Shown here: one piece after another, positions 1 to 9,828 of the stretch
Layout: every line of letters starts with the position of its first letter
Numbering within the stretch: position 1 is the first letter of the stretch
DNA from: Acinetobacter sp. ANC 3929
GTDB taxonomy: Bacteria > Pseudomonadota > Gammaproteobacteria > Pseudomonadales > Moraxellaceae
Assembly: GCF_000369405.1 (NCBI RefSeq)
Contig: NZ_KB850000.1
Location: forward strand, 434,001-498,000
Direction of reading: 5' to 3'
DNA: 64,000 nt
The notes under the pieces: generated by a model
Seen by the model: only the letters and a program-made list of their open reading frames with translations
The model's database searches: none
What the model was told of the DNA's origin: nothing
Position numbers and translations under genes: made by a program

Positions 1-2036
1 ACAACGCTACCACTAACACTAAGCATGGCTTGTTGATATGAATCAGCGATGCTATAAGAACCACCCACCGTCGCAAAGTTTGTGCGATAACGACTGTTAA
101 CGTTGAAACTTGGGTTTTGTCTGTCTTGATGAGATACAGAAGCACCGTAGCTGAATCGATCGCCAACCATGCCGCTCATACCGACTGTGCGGTTGTTTTC
201 AGATGCGTTTGCATTGACGTTGACCGAATTCTTTCTGAAATTGATTGGGAAAGAAAGAGTCATCAAATATTCTGTATCACGTGTTTGCGTGCTACTTGAA
301 TTGTATTCGATCTGACGATTGGTTGCAGAAAGACCATAAGTCAAGCCATGATAATTGTTGCTATAACCAATTTGATATTGGCGGCTGGTCTCATTACGGT
401 TCCAGTAGTCATTCCAAGAACCAACCATGTAAATATTACCCCAACCTTCAGGTAAACCTTGGTTTAGGGTGATTTGGAACTCGCTACGCTGTTTACCTAC
501 AGCAAAAGTATTCACGCCTTTATCTTCAAGATCACGAATCAGTAGGGCATCACGTAACTTGTAATAGTTCTCGGTCGAATAACGATATGCTGCCAAAGTT
601 AAATTGGTGTTAGTCGGCGAAATGAGTTTGCTATAACTTAAACGGAAACTTTGTCCCGATTGAGAACCTTGCTTGTCAAAGTCAGTATTGGACTGGGTAA
701 TATCGAATGATACTGCACCAATTGGTGTTGCAACGGCCGCACCTAATAATAACGCACTATAGTCTTCCGCTAATTGAAAACCAGTATAGCCCGTCAAATA
801 GTTATTAATACCGCGTTGGTATTTACCTTGTGTTACCCACGGTGTTAAATCAATATCACGGTCGCGAAATTCACCCGCAGTCACTGAGTAGCGGCTTAGG
901 CCTGGACGTAGCATTTGCACAACAGATGCATAAGGAACGGCAAGTTTTTGTATTTCGCCATTTGATTCAATAATCGAAACTTCGAGTTCACCACCAAAAC
1001 CTGTAGGGTAGAGGTCATTAATTTCAAAACTACCCGGCGCAACCGTGGTTTGATAAATCAACTGACCTTGTTGGCGAACTTCTACTTTCGCGTTGGTTTT
1101 TGCATTACCGCGAATACGTGGCGCATAGCCAAGCATACTATTTGGTAGCATACGGTCATCGCTTGAAAAATCTAAACCGCGGTAACCGAATGAGTCAAAT
1201 AGCTCACCATTGGTAAAGCTATCACCTAAGGTAACAACCCCTCGGTACTGAGGAAAAGCACGTTGTAAATAGGTGCTTGTAGACTCGTAATTTGATTTCT
1301 TTTTAGTCGTTGAATCTAATTCACTTTGGGCACCATCTTGCCATTGCCACTGACCATTGTGGCGAAGTTGCCAACCTGCAATATTGGCACCTGCAGTAAT
1401 TGCCATGAAGGCATTGGTGGTTTCTTTATTGTCATTTAAGCGGTTAAACGTTTTATAGGCACTACCGCTATACGATAAAAATCCAGCATTGACACCACGA
1501 TCCCAAATACTCGGATCAACATAGCCTTGTGCATTTTTTTGTAAGGCGATTTGTGGAATCGAAATATCGACACGTAAACGTGAAGTGTCGAAATCGTAGT
1601 ATGCGTTTTCGATCCATTCTTCGATTTTGTAGCAAGCATTTGGCGCAGCAGATTCAGTACGATTGACAAGAACGTCTTGTTTTACGCCATATTCAAGCAA
1701 TGAGCTAGAAGTGAAACAGGTAAAAGCATTTTTATTTTGTTCAGTTGAACGGAACATCATTCTTCTTTTGCCAAACCAGTTGCCATTGATATAAACATCA
1801 ACGTTATATTCACCAGGCAAAACTGGATTCCCGTATTTAAAACGAGAAATATCGACTTTTTGTGCATCACCGATCAAGAAGACAGAGTCAAATTCTGCTT
1901 CCATTGGTGGAGCTTGTTCTGCTGTCTGTTCTACTGCATAAACAGCCATAGGCATCGTGATTGTGACCACCCCAGAAGTAAGGTAATAACAAATACGACG
2001 CTTCAAGAATTTAGCTGTTGCATTTTTCTTTGACAT
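1..2036 (-). CDS. Fimbrial outer-membrane usher (FimD/PapC family), 3' end beyond window
   Basis: About 678 codons are visible, read leftwards from the ATG at 2036; the C-terminal part lies outside the window. Ushers form the outer-membrane pore that assembles pilin subunits delivered by the periplasmic chaperone. The N-terminus (MSKKNATAKFL...) carries a signal-peptide-like hydrophobic stretch, followed by the usher N-terminal domain with a PGEYNVDVYING-type segment and a Cys pair, then long alternating beta-barrel sequence with the typical GFGGELEVSIIESNG and RPGLSRYSVTAG motifs before the second half of the barrel. It is the third gene of a pilin-chaperone-usher operon, 63 bases after the chaperone gene. 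The family assignment is secure; the adhesin gene expected further along is not visible. Confidence 0.93.
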   Translation of the reverse strand, partial: MSKKNATAKFLKRRICYYLTSGVVTITMPMAVYAVEQTAEQAPPMEAEFDSVFLIGDAQKVDISRFKYGNPVLPGEYNVDVYINGNWFGKRRMMFRSTEQNKNAFTCFTSSSLLEYGVKQDVLVNRTESAAPNACYKIEEWIENAYYDFDTSRLRVDISIPQIALQKNAQGYVDPSIWDRGVNAGFLSYSGSAYKTFNRLNDNKETTNAFMAITAGANIAGWQLRHNGQWQWQDGAQSELDSTTKKKSNYESTSTYLQRAFPQYRGVVTLGDSFTNGELFDSFGYRGLDFSSDDRMLPNSMLGYAPRIRGNAKTNAKVEVRQQGQLIYQTTVAPGSFEINDLYPTGFGGELEVSIIESNGEIQKLAVPYASVVQMLRPGLSRYSVTAGEFRDRDIDLTPWVTQGKYQRGINNYLTGYTGFQLAEDYSALLLGAAVATPIGAVSFDITQSNTDFDKQGSQSGQSFRLSYSKLISPTNTNLTLAAYRYSTENYYKLRDALLIRDLEDKGVNTFAVGKQRSEFQITLNQGLPEGWGNIYMVGSWNDYWNRNETSRQYQIGYSNNYHGLTYGLSATNRQIEYNSSSTQTRDTEYLMTLSFPINFRKNSVNVNANASENNRTVGMSGMVGDRFSYGASVSHQDRQNPSFNVNSRYRTNFATVGGSYSIADSYQQAMLSVSGSV

Positions 2037-2099
2037 AATCCGTTCGCCTATTCAAGGATAGGTACAAAATCACTTATTGAGTGGAAATAAATTTGTTTG

Positions 2100-2834
2100 T
2101 TATTGAAGCTTGATCTGGTGTTCGATACGACCACCGTAATCATTGATATTCACGTAGCTGAGTTTTTCAGTACTACCTGTTTTCAATTGGATCTTATCCT
2201 CTGAAAAAGGCGGTAACATCAAACCTTTAGGCAGCAAGTCAACAGGCTTTCCTGCATTTTGCTGGTACACCGCAGTCATCGTGACGTGAAACGGCGTTGG
2301 ATTTTTTACAATCAGTGTTTGACCGCTTTTAGCCCACTGCAATTTTTCACCAGCGAGATTGGCATCTGCTTTAATGCTTGCTGGACGATAGAAAAATTTG
2401 ATGCGTGAACGAATCGCAAGCTGTAAAAAATTATCAGGAACAGCATCTTTACTGTTCGCTGTAGGTCTTGGTGGAATATCTAAAACATTCAGCCAAAAAA
2501 CTGTTTCTTGTTTTTGATTTAATTGAGCTGCATTTGGTAATGCAGTAATACGAAGAGATTGGCTCTTCGTTGGATCAACACGCGAAATAGGGGGCGTAAT
2601 CATAAACGGAACTTTAGACTGATCGGGTGTACTTTTAGCATCACCTTCGTCAATCCATGCCTGAACAAGCGATGGCTTAGAACCATTGTTACTGACTTGC
2701 AAAGTCACTTCACGAGCATCTGATGGATAAATAACGCGAGTACCATGCAAAATAATTTCTGCATGTGTTTGACTTGCGATTAAAGCCGATGACATCGTTA
2801 AACCAAGCAAAAAATTGTAACTGTTCAGTGCCAT
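2100..2834 (-). CDS. Periplasmic fimbrial chaperone (PapD/FimC family)
   Basis: The 244-residue protein has an N-terminal signal peptide (cleavage probably after THA, near residue 26) and then the two immunoglobulin-like domains of pilus chaperones. The first domain carries the conserved ARG/RVIYPSDAREVTLQVSN strand and the PPISRVDPTKSQSLRI segment. The family role is to bind pilin subunits in the periplasm by donor-strand complementation and hand them to the usher. It lies between the pilin gene (79 bases upstream) and the usher gene (63 bases downstream), all on the minus strand. The stem-loop at 2871-2898 lies between pilin and chaperone and may lower chaperone and usher expression relative to pilin. 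Confidence 0.94.
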   Translation of the reverse strand: MALNSYNFLLGLTMSSALIASQTHAEIILHGTRVIYPSDAREVTLQVSNNGSKPSLVQAWIDEGDAKSTPDQSKVPFMITPPISRVDPTKSQSLRITALPNAAQLNQKQETVFWLNVLDIPPRPTANSKDAVPDNFLQLAIRSRIKFFYRPASIKADANLAGEKLQWAKSGQTLIVKNPTPFHVTMTAVYQQNAGKPVDLLPKGLMLPPFSEDKIQLKTGSTEKLSYVNINDYGGRIEHQIKLQ

Positions 2835-2870
2835 TTAAATTTACTCTATAATTGCGTGAAGTGTACAACT

Positions 2871-2898
2871 GCGAATTTCTAGAAACCTAGAAATTCGC
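2871..2898 (-). promoter_or_regulatory. Intercistronic stem-loop between pilin and chaperone genes
   Basis: GCGAATTTCTAG and CTAGAAATTCGC form a perfect 12-bp stem around a 4-base AAAC loop. It sits 16 bases after the pilin stop codon and is not followed by a T-run in the direction of transcription, so it looks more like an mRNA-processing or stabilising element, or a partial attenuator, than a full intrinsic terminator. Comparable stem-loops after major pilin genes are known to make pilin mRNA more abundant than distal mRNA. Confidence 0.7.
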
Positions 2899-2913
2899 AC
2901 CATTTATCAAAGA

Positions 2914-3447
2914 TTATTGATAAATAATAGTGTACTGAACTGAAGTATTTACTTCACCAGCAGTAGACGCGCCAGTTGCATAGTATTCAGCATAGTAGTT
3001 AAGGTCTGCAGTACCGCCTTCTACAACGTTAACCCATTGAGAGTTCGCTTGAGCACCGTTGCTACCAGCAGCAAGTACTGGGATTACTTGGTTGTTGTTA
3101 CCGAGTAATTGAACATCAACGTTTTTCGCGCCAGCAGCGTTTTGGTTAAGTAAACGACCAGTATTGAAATCAACAGTTGCACCTGGTTCGAAGTAAGTTG
3201 CAACTTTACCTTCTGAACAGTTACCTAAGTTGATTTGGAATGGTGTACGACCAGCAACAGCACCTGCGTTAGCAAGAGTTTGCTTAGATACAGTAGGAAG
3301 CGTTACAGTAAAGTCTTTACCCGCTGGAGTCACGATGTCACAAGTTTTGTCTGTTACTAGACCATTAATTGTAATCGTTCCGTCTGCAGCTTGAGCGTTA
3401 GCAATACCAACAACTGAAAGAGTAGCGATCAAAGCAAGTTTTTTCAT
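2914..3447 (-). CDS. Major fimbrial subunit (type 1 pilin, FimA family)
   Basis: The 177-residue protein has a clear signal peptide (MKKLALIATLSVVGIANAQA, cleavage before ADG), the pilin opening GTITINGLVTDKTCDI, a second Cys in NLGNCSEG that would pair with the first, and a C-terminal beta-zipper ending in SVQYTIIYQ, with the penultimate aromatic residue typical of chaperone-bound pilins. It would be exported, bound by the downstream chaperone and polymerised into the fimbrial rod. It is the first gene of the operon; the long AT-rich region to its right is its promoter side. Confidence 0.94.
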   Translation of the reverse strand: MKKLALIATLSVVGIANAQAADGTITINGLVTDKTCDIVTPAGKDFTVTLPTVSKQTLANAGAVAGRTPFQINLGNCSEGKVATYFEPGATVDFNTGRLLNQNAAGAKNVDVQLLGNNNQVIPVLAAGSNGAQANSQWVNVVEGGTADLNYYAEYYATGASTAGEVNTSVQYTIIYQ

Positions 3448-3936
3448 AATAATTTCTCGAACACATCGGCTAAAAGTTTGAATTAAAATTACTTCTCAGT
3501 TGGATTTTTGCGCTGAACAAGTAATGTGCGAAATATATATCACTAGGTTTTAAAAATGCAAACTACATCACATTTTTATGGTGGTTTTTAATCTAATTTT
3601 CCGATTGTTAATAAGTTGTTGATATGAAAAGTTTTTGCTTGATGCAAAACTTATTTTACCAACTGGTTTGTTTAAAATTGCTTAAGACTGATTGTTTTTT
3701 CCTTTCATAAAAAATGGGTTGTATGCTTATTTTTTGATCAATATTTGGCGGAAATTGTATTTTTATGTGATTTGCTTAACAAAACTGAAAAAATAATTTA
3801 GATGAATAATCAAGTTTTTAGAATGATTGTTAAGTGTATTTACAAAAAGCTCAAAGTTCTTTTAAGAATCTTTTAAGGTTAAATCCTTAGTTTTTTAGTC
3901 ATGATTAGATGAAAAAAACGCCGAAAGGAGCTTTCA
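3448..3936. other. Long AT-rich intergenic region between divergent genes
   Basis: These 489 bases separate the minus-strand fimbrial operon from a plus-strand hypothetical gene and must contain promoters for both. The sequence is strongly AT-rich with many T and A tracts, as is common upstream of H-NS-silenced fimbrial operons. I found no reading frame, tRNA or convincing inverted repeat flanking an invertible segment. Confidence 0.6.
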
Positions 3937-4284
3937 ATGAACATGCTTTATACCCACAAACCAAACTACTATTTCTTTGCGCACAAGTTTGTTTTATTCC
4001 TAGAAAGTTATTTAAAAAGTCATCCTACGGAACAGCAGACAAGTTTCAACTTGCAGACGATCTATGATTTATTCAGCCACGATCGTGCCTCTAGTACGAC
4101 CAATTTAGAGGGTATTTTAAATATTGCAGATGAATATGTGCTTGAAACAGATGAGGGGCAGCAGTCATTGATTCAGTCTTATCATGTTCATTTAGATAAC
4201 CATGTGCTGACCTTAGCATTTAATACAAAGGCTGTTGAAAGTTTAAAAGCTGGCCAAACGATTATGAGTCCGCAAGCGGCTTAA
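3937..4284 (+). CDS. Hypothetical protein, 115 aa
   Basis: I do not recognise this family. The protein is soluble, without signal peptide or membrane segment, and mixed in charge; its first 50 residues are rich in aromatics (NYYFFAHKFVLFLESYL). The start is supported by an AAAGGAG Shine-Dalgarno sequence 7 to 8 bases ahead; an in-frame ATG two codons later is an alternative. It is transcribed away from the fimbrial operon and followed by a terminator-like hairpin at 4311-4347. Coding quality and the good ribosome site make it likely real. Confidence 0.75.
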   Translation: MNMLYTHKPNYYFFAHKFVLFLESYLKSHPTEQQTSFNLQTIYDLFSHDRASSTTNLEGILNIADEYVLETDEGQQSLIQSYHVHLDNHVLTLAFNTKAVESLKAGQTIMSPQAA

Positions 4285-4310
4285 GTATTTAAATGGTGTA
4301 TTCTCGTTTT

Positions 4311-4347
4311 ACACACTTGGTGAGTAATGTCCTTTACTAAGTGTTTT
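4311..4347 (+). terminator. Rho-independent terminator after the 115-aa gene
   Basis: ACACTT and AAGTGT form the base of an imperfect hairpin, followed by a run of six T. Confidence 0.6.
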
Positions 4348-4378
4348 TTACAAGCTGCGTTAAACTCCTTGATCCGTT

Positions 4379-4627
4379 ATGATGTATAGATCCAATGAAG
4401 ATATACATAGTGTTATGGATAAAGATTTTAAGTCGGAAACCTATACGGTAGATGAAAATATTGCTGATACAGTGTTATGGTTGATGCATCATCAGGATAT
4501 TTTTGATTCATTTCATTTTGATGTGCATAGCCAAGAACTATCAGTCACACATGCAGCGGGTGTTGATATCATCCGTATAGGAATGTTTTTAAATGCTGAA
4601 TATGGCATTTTGGTGACATCAATTTAA
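4379..4627 (+). CDS. Hypothetical protein, 82 aa
   Basis: A small acidic soluble protein of unknown function, with His-rich central sequence (LMHHQDIFDSFHFDVHSQ) and no signal peptide. The frame starts MMYRSNEDIHSVMDKDF; there is no strong Shine-Dalgarno sequence ahead of 4379, and the Met at residue 13 is an alternative start. It lies between two hairpin terminators, so it appears to be a transcription unit of its own. I cannot assign a function. Confidence 0.6.
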   Translation: MMYRSNEDIHSVMDKDFKSETYTVDENIADTVLWLMHHQDIFDSFHFDVHSQELSVTHAAGVDIIRIGMFLNAEYGILVTSI

Positions 4628-4640
4628 GCATTTCTAAAGA

Positions 4641-4669
4641 AAAAGCCTTGTCATGTGACAAGGCTTTTT
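4641..4669. terminator. Bidirectional terminator between the 82-aa gene and bioB
   Basis: AAAAGCCTTGTCA and TGACAAGGCTTTTT form a near-perfect stem with A-run and T-run on the two sides, so it can end transcription from both convergent genes. Confidence 0.85.
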
Positions 4670-4673
4670 GGGT

Positions 4674-5675
4674 TTATGCACTCATGGCATCTACGGAAAG
4701 TTCAGCAATGGTCGGTTTTGGTTTCTCTGCGGTTAAACCTAATTTGGCAAATAGAACTTGATCTTTACCTTCACCCGCATTTGGCGTCGTAAGGAGTTTA
4801 TCACCTGAGAAGAGTGAGTTTGCACCCGCCATAAACGCAAGGGCCTGGTCAGAATCACTCAATGATTCGCGGCCAGCAGAGAGGCGAACATAACTGTGTG
4901 GCATGATAATACGTGCAACAGCAATGGTACGGATCCATTCAGTCACATCAAGCTTTTCGACATTCGCCAAAGGTGTACCCTCAATTGGAACCAACATATT
5001 AATTGGTACAGACTCTGGGTGTACTGGCATAGTTGAAAGTTCATGCAACAAGCCAATACGATCATTACGGCTTTCACCTAAACCTACAATACCGCCACTA
5101 CATACTTTCATTCCTGCTTGACGTACATGATCTAGTGTATCGAGACGATCATCGAAAGTACGGGTACTGATGATATGAGAATAGTATTCGCGAGATGTAT
5201 CTAAATTATGGTTGTAATAATCTAGGCCTGCATCTTTTAAGCGTTCAGCTTGCGATTGGTTAAGCATACCTAAAGTCATACAGGTTTCTAGACCTAATGC
5301 TTTTACTTCACGCACCATTTCAAGCACGTAAGGCATATCACGCTCATGTGGATTACGCCAAGCAGCTCCCATACAGAAACGCGATGAACCTGATTCTTTT
5401 GCTGCCAGTGCTTCACGAATGACTTTATCAACGGCAATACGCTTTTCTGCTTCTAACTTAGAATCGTAACGAGCAGATTGAGAGCAATACTTACAGTCTT
5501 CTGGACATTTCCCTGTTTTAATCGAAAGTAGGGTACTGACCTGAATCGCATTTGCTTGGAAATGTTGACGATGAACGCCTTGTGCTTGAAAAACTAAGTC
5601 TAAAAAAGGTTGGTCATATAAGGCTTGGATTTCATCACGAGTCCAGTCATTACGTAAAGTCATTGTTATATCCAT
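4674..5675 (-). CDS. bioB: Biotin synthase
   Basis: This 333-residue radical-SAM enzyme converts dethiobiotin to biotin by inserting sulfur. The radical-SAM motif is CPEDCKYCS with cysteines at residues 57, 61 and 64, which ligate the 4Fe-4S cluster. The typical later segments are present: the RFCMGAAWR motif, [18 protein letters not shown] and the C-terminal RLSAGRE and NAGE region. Length matches the family. bioB stands alone here; the other bio genes are not in the window, as is usual in Acinetobacter. The start at 5675 gives [10 protein letters not shown]; the second Met (residue 5) is an alternative. Confidence 0.98.
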   Translation of the reverse strand: MDITMTLRNDWTRDEIQALYDQPFLDLVFQAQGVHRQHFQANAIQVSTLLSIKTGKCPEDCKYCSQSARYDSKLEAEKRIAVDKVIREALAAKESGSSRFCMGAAWRNPHERDMPYVLEMVREVKALGLETCMTLGMLNQSQAERLKDAGLDYYNHNLDTSREYYSHIISTRTFDDRLDTLDHVRQAGMKVCSGGIVGLGESRNDRIGLLHELSTMPVHPESVPINMLVPIEGTPLANVEKLDVTEWIRTIAVARIIMPHSYVRLSAGRESLSDSDQALAFMAGANSLFSGDKLLTTPNAGEGKDQVLFAKLGLTAEKPKPTIAELSVDAMSA

Positions 5676-5754
5676 GATGATTGATTACAGACATTGAGAT
5701 TCATCATACAGAAATCGTGCCAAAGCCAAAGGGCAAAAAACACCATTTTTCTAT

Positions 5755-6867
5755 TCAGTGTACTTTTATTTGCTGCAATTGCTGTTGAATTGCCCAATCA
5801 ATATGTACATTGACGATGTCATCGTGCAACGTTTTTGCATCTTGCAATTGAGTGACGATTTCAGCTGAGTATGGAGCATTTCCCAGACCGATTGCAATAT
5901 TGCGTTTAAAGGATTGATAACCTGTACGACGGATTGGACTACCTTCGGTATTGGTTAAGAAAGTCGCTTCATCCCATTGCCAAATTTCTAACAAGCTGAT
6001 GTCATCTAAGCTATGTCTTGGGTCGAAATCTGGAATAGACGCCTTTTTTGCAAAGCTATTCCAAGGACAAATCAACTGACAATCATCGCAACCAAAAATA
6101 CGATTGCCAATGCCAGAGCGTAATTCTTCAGGGATGATCCCTTTATATTCAATGGTTAAGTATGCAATACACCTTCTTGCATCTAACATATATGGTTCCA
6201 CAATTGCTTGTGTTGGGCAAATATCGATACAGGCCGTACATGAACCGCAATGTGCAGTCGCAGGCTGATCAAAAGGAAGTTCTAGGGAAGTAAACAGTTC
6301 GCCTAAAACAAAAAAAGACCCTGATTTTTTATGGATCAATAAGGTATGTTTACCCGTCCATCCCATACCGGCACTTTCAGCCAGAGACTTTTCAAAAATA
6401 GGGGCAGAGTCGGCAAAAGGACGCGATTCAAAATCCCCGACTTTTTCTTTGATACGAGTCGCTAAGGTTTTTAAGCGTCCACGCATGACTTTATGATAAT
6501 CACGGCCACGTGCGTAGCGCGCAATAATGGCTGAATTTGGTTCAAATGGTACATAACGGGGCTTGGGGGATGCCACAAGATAGTTCATACGCACACAAAT
6601 AATGCTTTTAGTCCCAGGCACAAGCAAGGTTGGGTCAGCACGTTTTTCTAGGTTTTCTTCTAAATAGTGCATATCTGCATGATAACCCCGTTCTAAATAT
6701 TCTTTGAAACGAGGCATTTGATCTTGAGCATCTGGTTTGGCAATGACACAATCAGAAAAGCCCAAGTCTAAAGCCTGAGTTTTTATCCATGCTTTAAGCG
6801 CCTCAGGGTCAAGCTGTTGTAGCTCGATTTTTTGAGACTGTGTTTGAGATGGGATGCTAGAAGCCAT
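5755..6867 (-). CDS. queG: Epoxyqueuosine reductase
   Basis: QueG is the cobalamin and iron-sulfur enzyme of the last step of queuosine tRNA modification, reducing epoxyqueuosine to queuosine. With the start at 6867 (MASSIPSQ) the protein has 370 residues, normal for the family. An open frame reaches 6963, but that start would overlap the divergent nnr gene, so I reject it. Two ferredoxin-type clusters are visible: C207, C210, C213, C217 (CGSCTACIDIC) and C260, C263, C267 (CDDCQLIC). The FADSAPIFEK segment holds the conserved Asp (D153) of the active site. It is divergent from nnr with 23 bases between starts; in many bacteria these two genes are neighbours. Confidence 0.96.
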   Translation of the reverse strand: MASSIPSQTQSQKIELQQLDPEALKAWIKTQALDLGFSDCVIAKPDAQDQMPRFKEYLERGYHADMHYLEENLEKRADPTLLVPGTKSIICVRMNYLVASPKPRYVPFEPNSAIIARYARGRDYHKVMRGRLKTLATRIKEKVGDFESRPFADSAPIFEKSLAESAGMGWTGKHTLLIHKKSGSFFVLGELFTSLELPFDQPATAHCGSCTACIDICPTQAIVEPYMLDARRCIAYLTIEYKGIIPEELRSGIGNRIFGCDDCQLICPWNSFAKKASIPDFDPRHSLDDISLLEIWQWDEATFLTNTEGSPIRRTGYQSFKRNIAIGLGNAPYSAEIVTQLQDAKTLHDDIVNVHIDWAIQQQLQQIKVH

Positions 6868-6890
6868 AAACCGATAATAAAGGGGAAAAC

Positions 6891-8384
6891 ATGCAAGGTG
6901 TAGTTTACCATAGCCAAAGTATTCAAGCATGGGAGCAACGTTGGTTTGCTCAGCAAAATTCATCTTTAGGACTCATGCAGCAGGCGGCATGGACAATATC
7001 ACAGCAGCTCATCGAGCAATTTAAGCAGGGCAAAACTCAAAAGATCGCTGTTTGGTGTGGACAAGGGAATAATGCGGGTGATGGATATTATATTGCTGCG
7101 TTTCTAAAGCAACAGGGATTTTGTATTACTGTTTATGCAACTCAACTGGGTCAATCTGTAGATTTACAACATGCCGCAGATTATGCACAGCACCATCTAG
7201 TGAATATTCAAAGTGTTGATTATCTTTTATCTGAAAATGCCGTTCATCAAGAGCTTCCCACTTTTGATTGCCATATTGATGCTTTGTTTGGCATCGGATT
7301 AAACCGAGTACTTGATCAAAACTGGCAAGGTATTATTCAACTCTTCAATGCACAAACAGGTTTAAAAGTTTCAGTCGATATTCCAAGTGGTTTGCAAGCC
7401 AATACAGGGCAAGCTTTGCCCTGTGCCGTACAAGCCGATCAAACCTTTACGATTCTGGGCTACAAAGCAGGTTTGTTTACTGGTCAAGCTAAGGAATATG
7501 TGGGTAAGCTACATTTACTAAGTTTGATTCCAGTTGACCCAGAATTAAAAGCACTTGCTTATTTGTCGTCCGAAAAAATCATTTTACCGAAACGTCAGGC
7601 TTTTGGGCATAAAGGTAGTTATGGTCATGTATTGGTTGTTGGTGGACATGAAGACATGGGCGGTGCGGTCATTATGTCAGCTGAAGCTGCCTTCCATGCA
7701 GGGGCTGGTAAAGTTAGCGTAGTCTGTCATGCAAAACATCATCAAGCGATTTTGGCGCGTGCACCCAATATTATGGTGCGAGATATTAACAGCTTAGATC
7801 AAGAAGATATTGAGAAGTTACTTAAACAGGTCGATGCCGTATGTTTTGGTATGGGCTTAGGGCGGGATCAATGGGCTGAACATATTTATCAGCAATGGTT
7901 TAATTTGCTCAATCAGAATTCACATTTAGAAGTTGTGCTGGATGCTGATGCACTTTGGTTTTTAGCAAAGAGTTCAGAACAACTGGGTGCTCATATCTAC
8001 GCCACACCACATTCAGGTGAAGCTGCAACTTTATTGGGAAGTACGGCTGCTGATATTGAACAGCATCGTATTGCCGCGATTCAGCAACTGCAACAAAAAT
8101 ATGCAGGTCAATGGGTATTGAAAGGTGCAGGGAGTTTGATTTTAGAAGATAAGTTATTTATCTGTACGCAGGGGAATGCAGGCATGGGCACAGGTGGAAT
8201 GGGGGATGTATTGGCAGGGATGATTGCCAGTTTAAAAGCCCAATTTCATCAGCAAGTTGCATTGAATGAAATCGTGAGTTTACATGCGCAGGCAGGTGAT
8301 CTCTTAGCTGAGAATGGAGAGAGAGGCTTACAAGCGCAAGACATGGGGAAAATGATTTATCAAGTGGTGAATCAAGGCGACTAA
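6891..8384 (+). CDS. nnr: Bifunctional NAD(P)H-hydrate epimerase / ADP-dependent NAD(P)H-hydrate dehydratase
   Basis: The 497-residue protein repairs damaged NADH and NADPH hydrates. The N-terminal YjeF-type epimerase domain (about 1-215) contains [10 protein letters not shown] and the [11 protein letters not shown] segment. The C-terminal ribokinase-like dehydratase domain (about 225-490) begins with the [14 protein letters not shown] motif and contains [21 protein letters not shown] and the [14 protein letters not shown] anion-hole motif. The order and lengths match the fused Nnr protein of most bacteria. It diverges from queG and converges with ruvC, overlapping ruvC by 4 bases. Confidence 0.96.
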   Translation: MQGVVYHSQSIQAWEQRWFAQQNSSLGLMQQAAWTISQQLIEQFKQGKTQKIAVWCGQGNNAGDGYYIAAFLKQQGFCITVYATQLGQSVDLQHAADYAQHHLVNIQSVDYLLSENAVHQELPTFDCHIDALFGIGLNRVLDQNWQGIIQLFNAQTGLKVSVDIPSGLQANTGQALPCAVQADQTFTILGYKAGLFTGQAKEYVGKLHLLSLIPVDPELKALAYLSSEKIILPKRQAFGHKGSYGHVLVVGGHEDMGGAVIMSAEAAFHAGAGKVSVVCHAKHHQAILARAPNIMVRDINSLDQEDIEKLLKQVDAVCFGMGLGRDQWAEHIYQQWFNLLNQNSHLEVVLDADALWFLAKSSEQLGAHIYATPHSGEAATLLGSTAADIEQHRIAAIQQLQQKYAGQWVLKGAGSLILEDKLFICTQGNAGMGTGGMGDVLAGMIASLKAQFHQQVALNEIVSLHAQAGDLLAENGERGLQAQDMGKMIYQVVNQGD

Positions 8385-8926
8385 CGGCGTCTGCTACTTG
8401 AGCGGCTACGCCCACGTGCCATACCACCTAATGCATTGAGTACTGCCATTTTGCTCATACTGCCTGAAGCATGGGCATGGCAAATTGCCGCAGCAAGGGC
8501 ATCTGCCGCATCTGCTTGCGGTTGTATAGTTAAATTGAGTAAACGCATCACCATCAGCTGTACTTGTTCTTTTTCTGCCGCGCCATAACCGACAACGGAC
8601 TGCTTGATTTGACGTGCGGTATATTCTGCAACCTGTAAATCCAGATTGACCAGTGCAGCAATTGCCGCACCACGGGCCTGACCGAGCTTTAAGGCTGAAT
8701 CAGGGTTCTGCGCCATAAACACTTGCTCTACTGCTGCTTCAGTCGGGCCATGAAATTTAACGATACGTTCGACACCAGCAAAAATACGCTTCAAACGTTC
8801 AGGCATTTCCTGTGTTTCAGTACGAATTGTCCCTGCATCGACAAAACGTAACTTATTGCCATCTTTTTCGATAATTCCGTAACCCGTTATGCGTGAACCT
8901 GGATCAATACCAATAATTAATGACAT
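8381..8926 (-). CDS. ruvC: Holliday-junction resolvase RuvC
   Basis: RuvC is the endonuclease that cuts Holliday junctions bound by RuvAB during recombinational repair. The 181-residue sequence opens with the [12 protein letters not shown] motif. The four catalytic acids of the family are D8, E67 (AAVEQVF), D139 and D142 ([14 protein letters not shown]). The last 15 residues form a basic Arg/Ser tail. ruvA and ruvB are not adjacent. The stop codon overlaps the end of the convergent nnr gene by 4 bases. Confidence 0.98.
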   Translation of the reverse strand: MSLIIGIDPGSRITGYGIIEKDGNKLRFVDAGTIRTETQEMPERLKRIFAGVERIVKFHGPTEAAVEQVFMAQNPDSALKLGQARGAAIAALVNLDLQVAEYTARQIKQSVVGYGAAEKEQVQLMVMRLLNLTIQPQADAADALAAAICHAHASGSMSKMAVLNALGGMARGRSRSSSRRR

Positions 8927-9223
8927 GAAGCACTATATAAAAGAAAGGGTACTGATATTGTTACATACTGGGCTTTTCACTGCATAATATTTTTGTAGAA
9001 TTTTGAATTATAAAGAAATAGTTGTTTTATTGAACGAATCTGGCGTGATTTATTCAAGATCTAAATATTTAGCGCTCAGCTACAAGTTTCACTCAGACAC
9101 ATTGAGTGAGCGTGAGTTTTGATCGATTTGTGTGTAATTTAGGCGTTAATTGATAAATTAAGCGATTTTTATAAAAATAATTTGCATTGTGGGTTAGATG
9201 TGCGTATAAAGCTAACTCGTCGG
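8927..9223. other. Intergenic region upstream of the initiator tRNA
   Basis: This 297-base region contains the ruvC promoter side and the tRNA promoter at its right end. One imperfect inverted repeat (CACTCA / TGAGTG near 9090-9108) is visible. I see no reading frame. Confidence 0.5.
9182..9210 (+). promoter_or_regulatory. Sigma-70 type promoter of the initiator tRNA gene
   Basis: TTGCAT at 9182-9187 and TATAAA at 9205-9210 are separated by 17 bases and end 13 bases before the mature tRNA 5' end. Confidence 0.7.
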
Positions 9224-9300
<77 letters not shown>

Positions 9301-9484
9301 ACCGAATTAAATTAGTTATGCTCTGTGATGTATTTAAAGTTACTGTCTAAAAAGAACAGACGGTAATGAAGTTAGCTGAAATAACCCTAAATAAAGCTAA
9401 AAATTATTAGATTCTAGAAATGTAGTTGTTATCTCTCATCTGTCTAGCGTTATAGTAAACAAAATCGATCACTTGAGCTCAGGA

Positions 9485-9718
9485 ATGAGTGATTTTGTGT
9501 TAAAAATTATTAATGAGTGGCGTGTAGCCAAAGCCAGCAATGGCAACGAAATTTGTGTGAGAATCATCCCATTGAAACGTCAGCAAAATACGTTGAACGG
9601 TTCTAAATGGGTAGAGGTTGGAAAGAAAGTACTGTTGGAATCTGGTCAAGAAATTGACTTTAATTTGGACGGGAAAAGCTTCTATACGGATGTTAATCAG
9701 CTTTATCGATTAACATAA
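9485..9718 (+). CDS. Hypothetical protein, 77 aa
   Basis: A small soluble protein of unknown family, starting MSDFVLKIINEWR. The open frame extends upstream to a TTG at 9473, but the ATG at 9485 is preceded by AGGA, though very close. It is mixed in charge, with no signal peptide or Cys. It lies between the initiator tRNA and the first cold-shock gene. Coding is plausible from codon use but unproven. Confidence 0.55.
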   Translation: MSDFVLKIINEWRVAKASNGNEICVRIIPLKRQQNTLNGSKWVEVGKKVLLESGQEIDFNLDGKSFYTDVNQLYRLT

Positions 9719-9828
9719 ACAGTTCTTGCACTTGTAGTATCTATCTAATAACGATAGATTGTGTTAGATCATTATTGAAAAATTTTGATCTAACTCATAA
9801 ATGAACAAAGTTTAAAAGGTTTAAAAGT

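Noticed and set aside
3448..3936. Invertible phase-variation element ahead of the pilin gene
   Set aside because: No pair of inverted repeats flanking a promoter-size segment and no recombinase gene nearby.
6868..6963. N-terminal extension of queG upstream of 6867
   Set aside because: It would overlap the start of the divergent nnr gene by 73 bases, and the residues do not fit the family.
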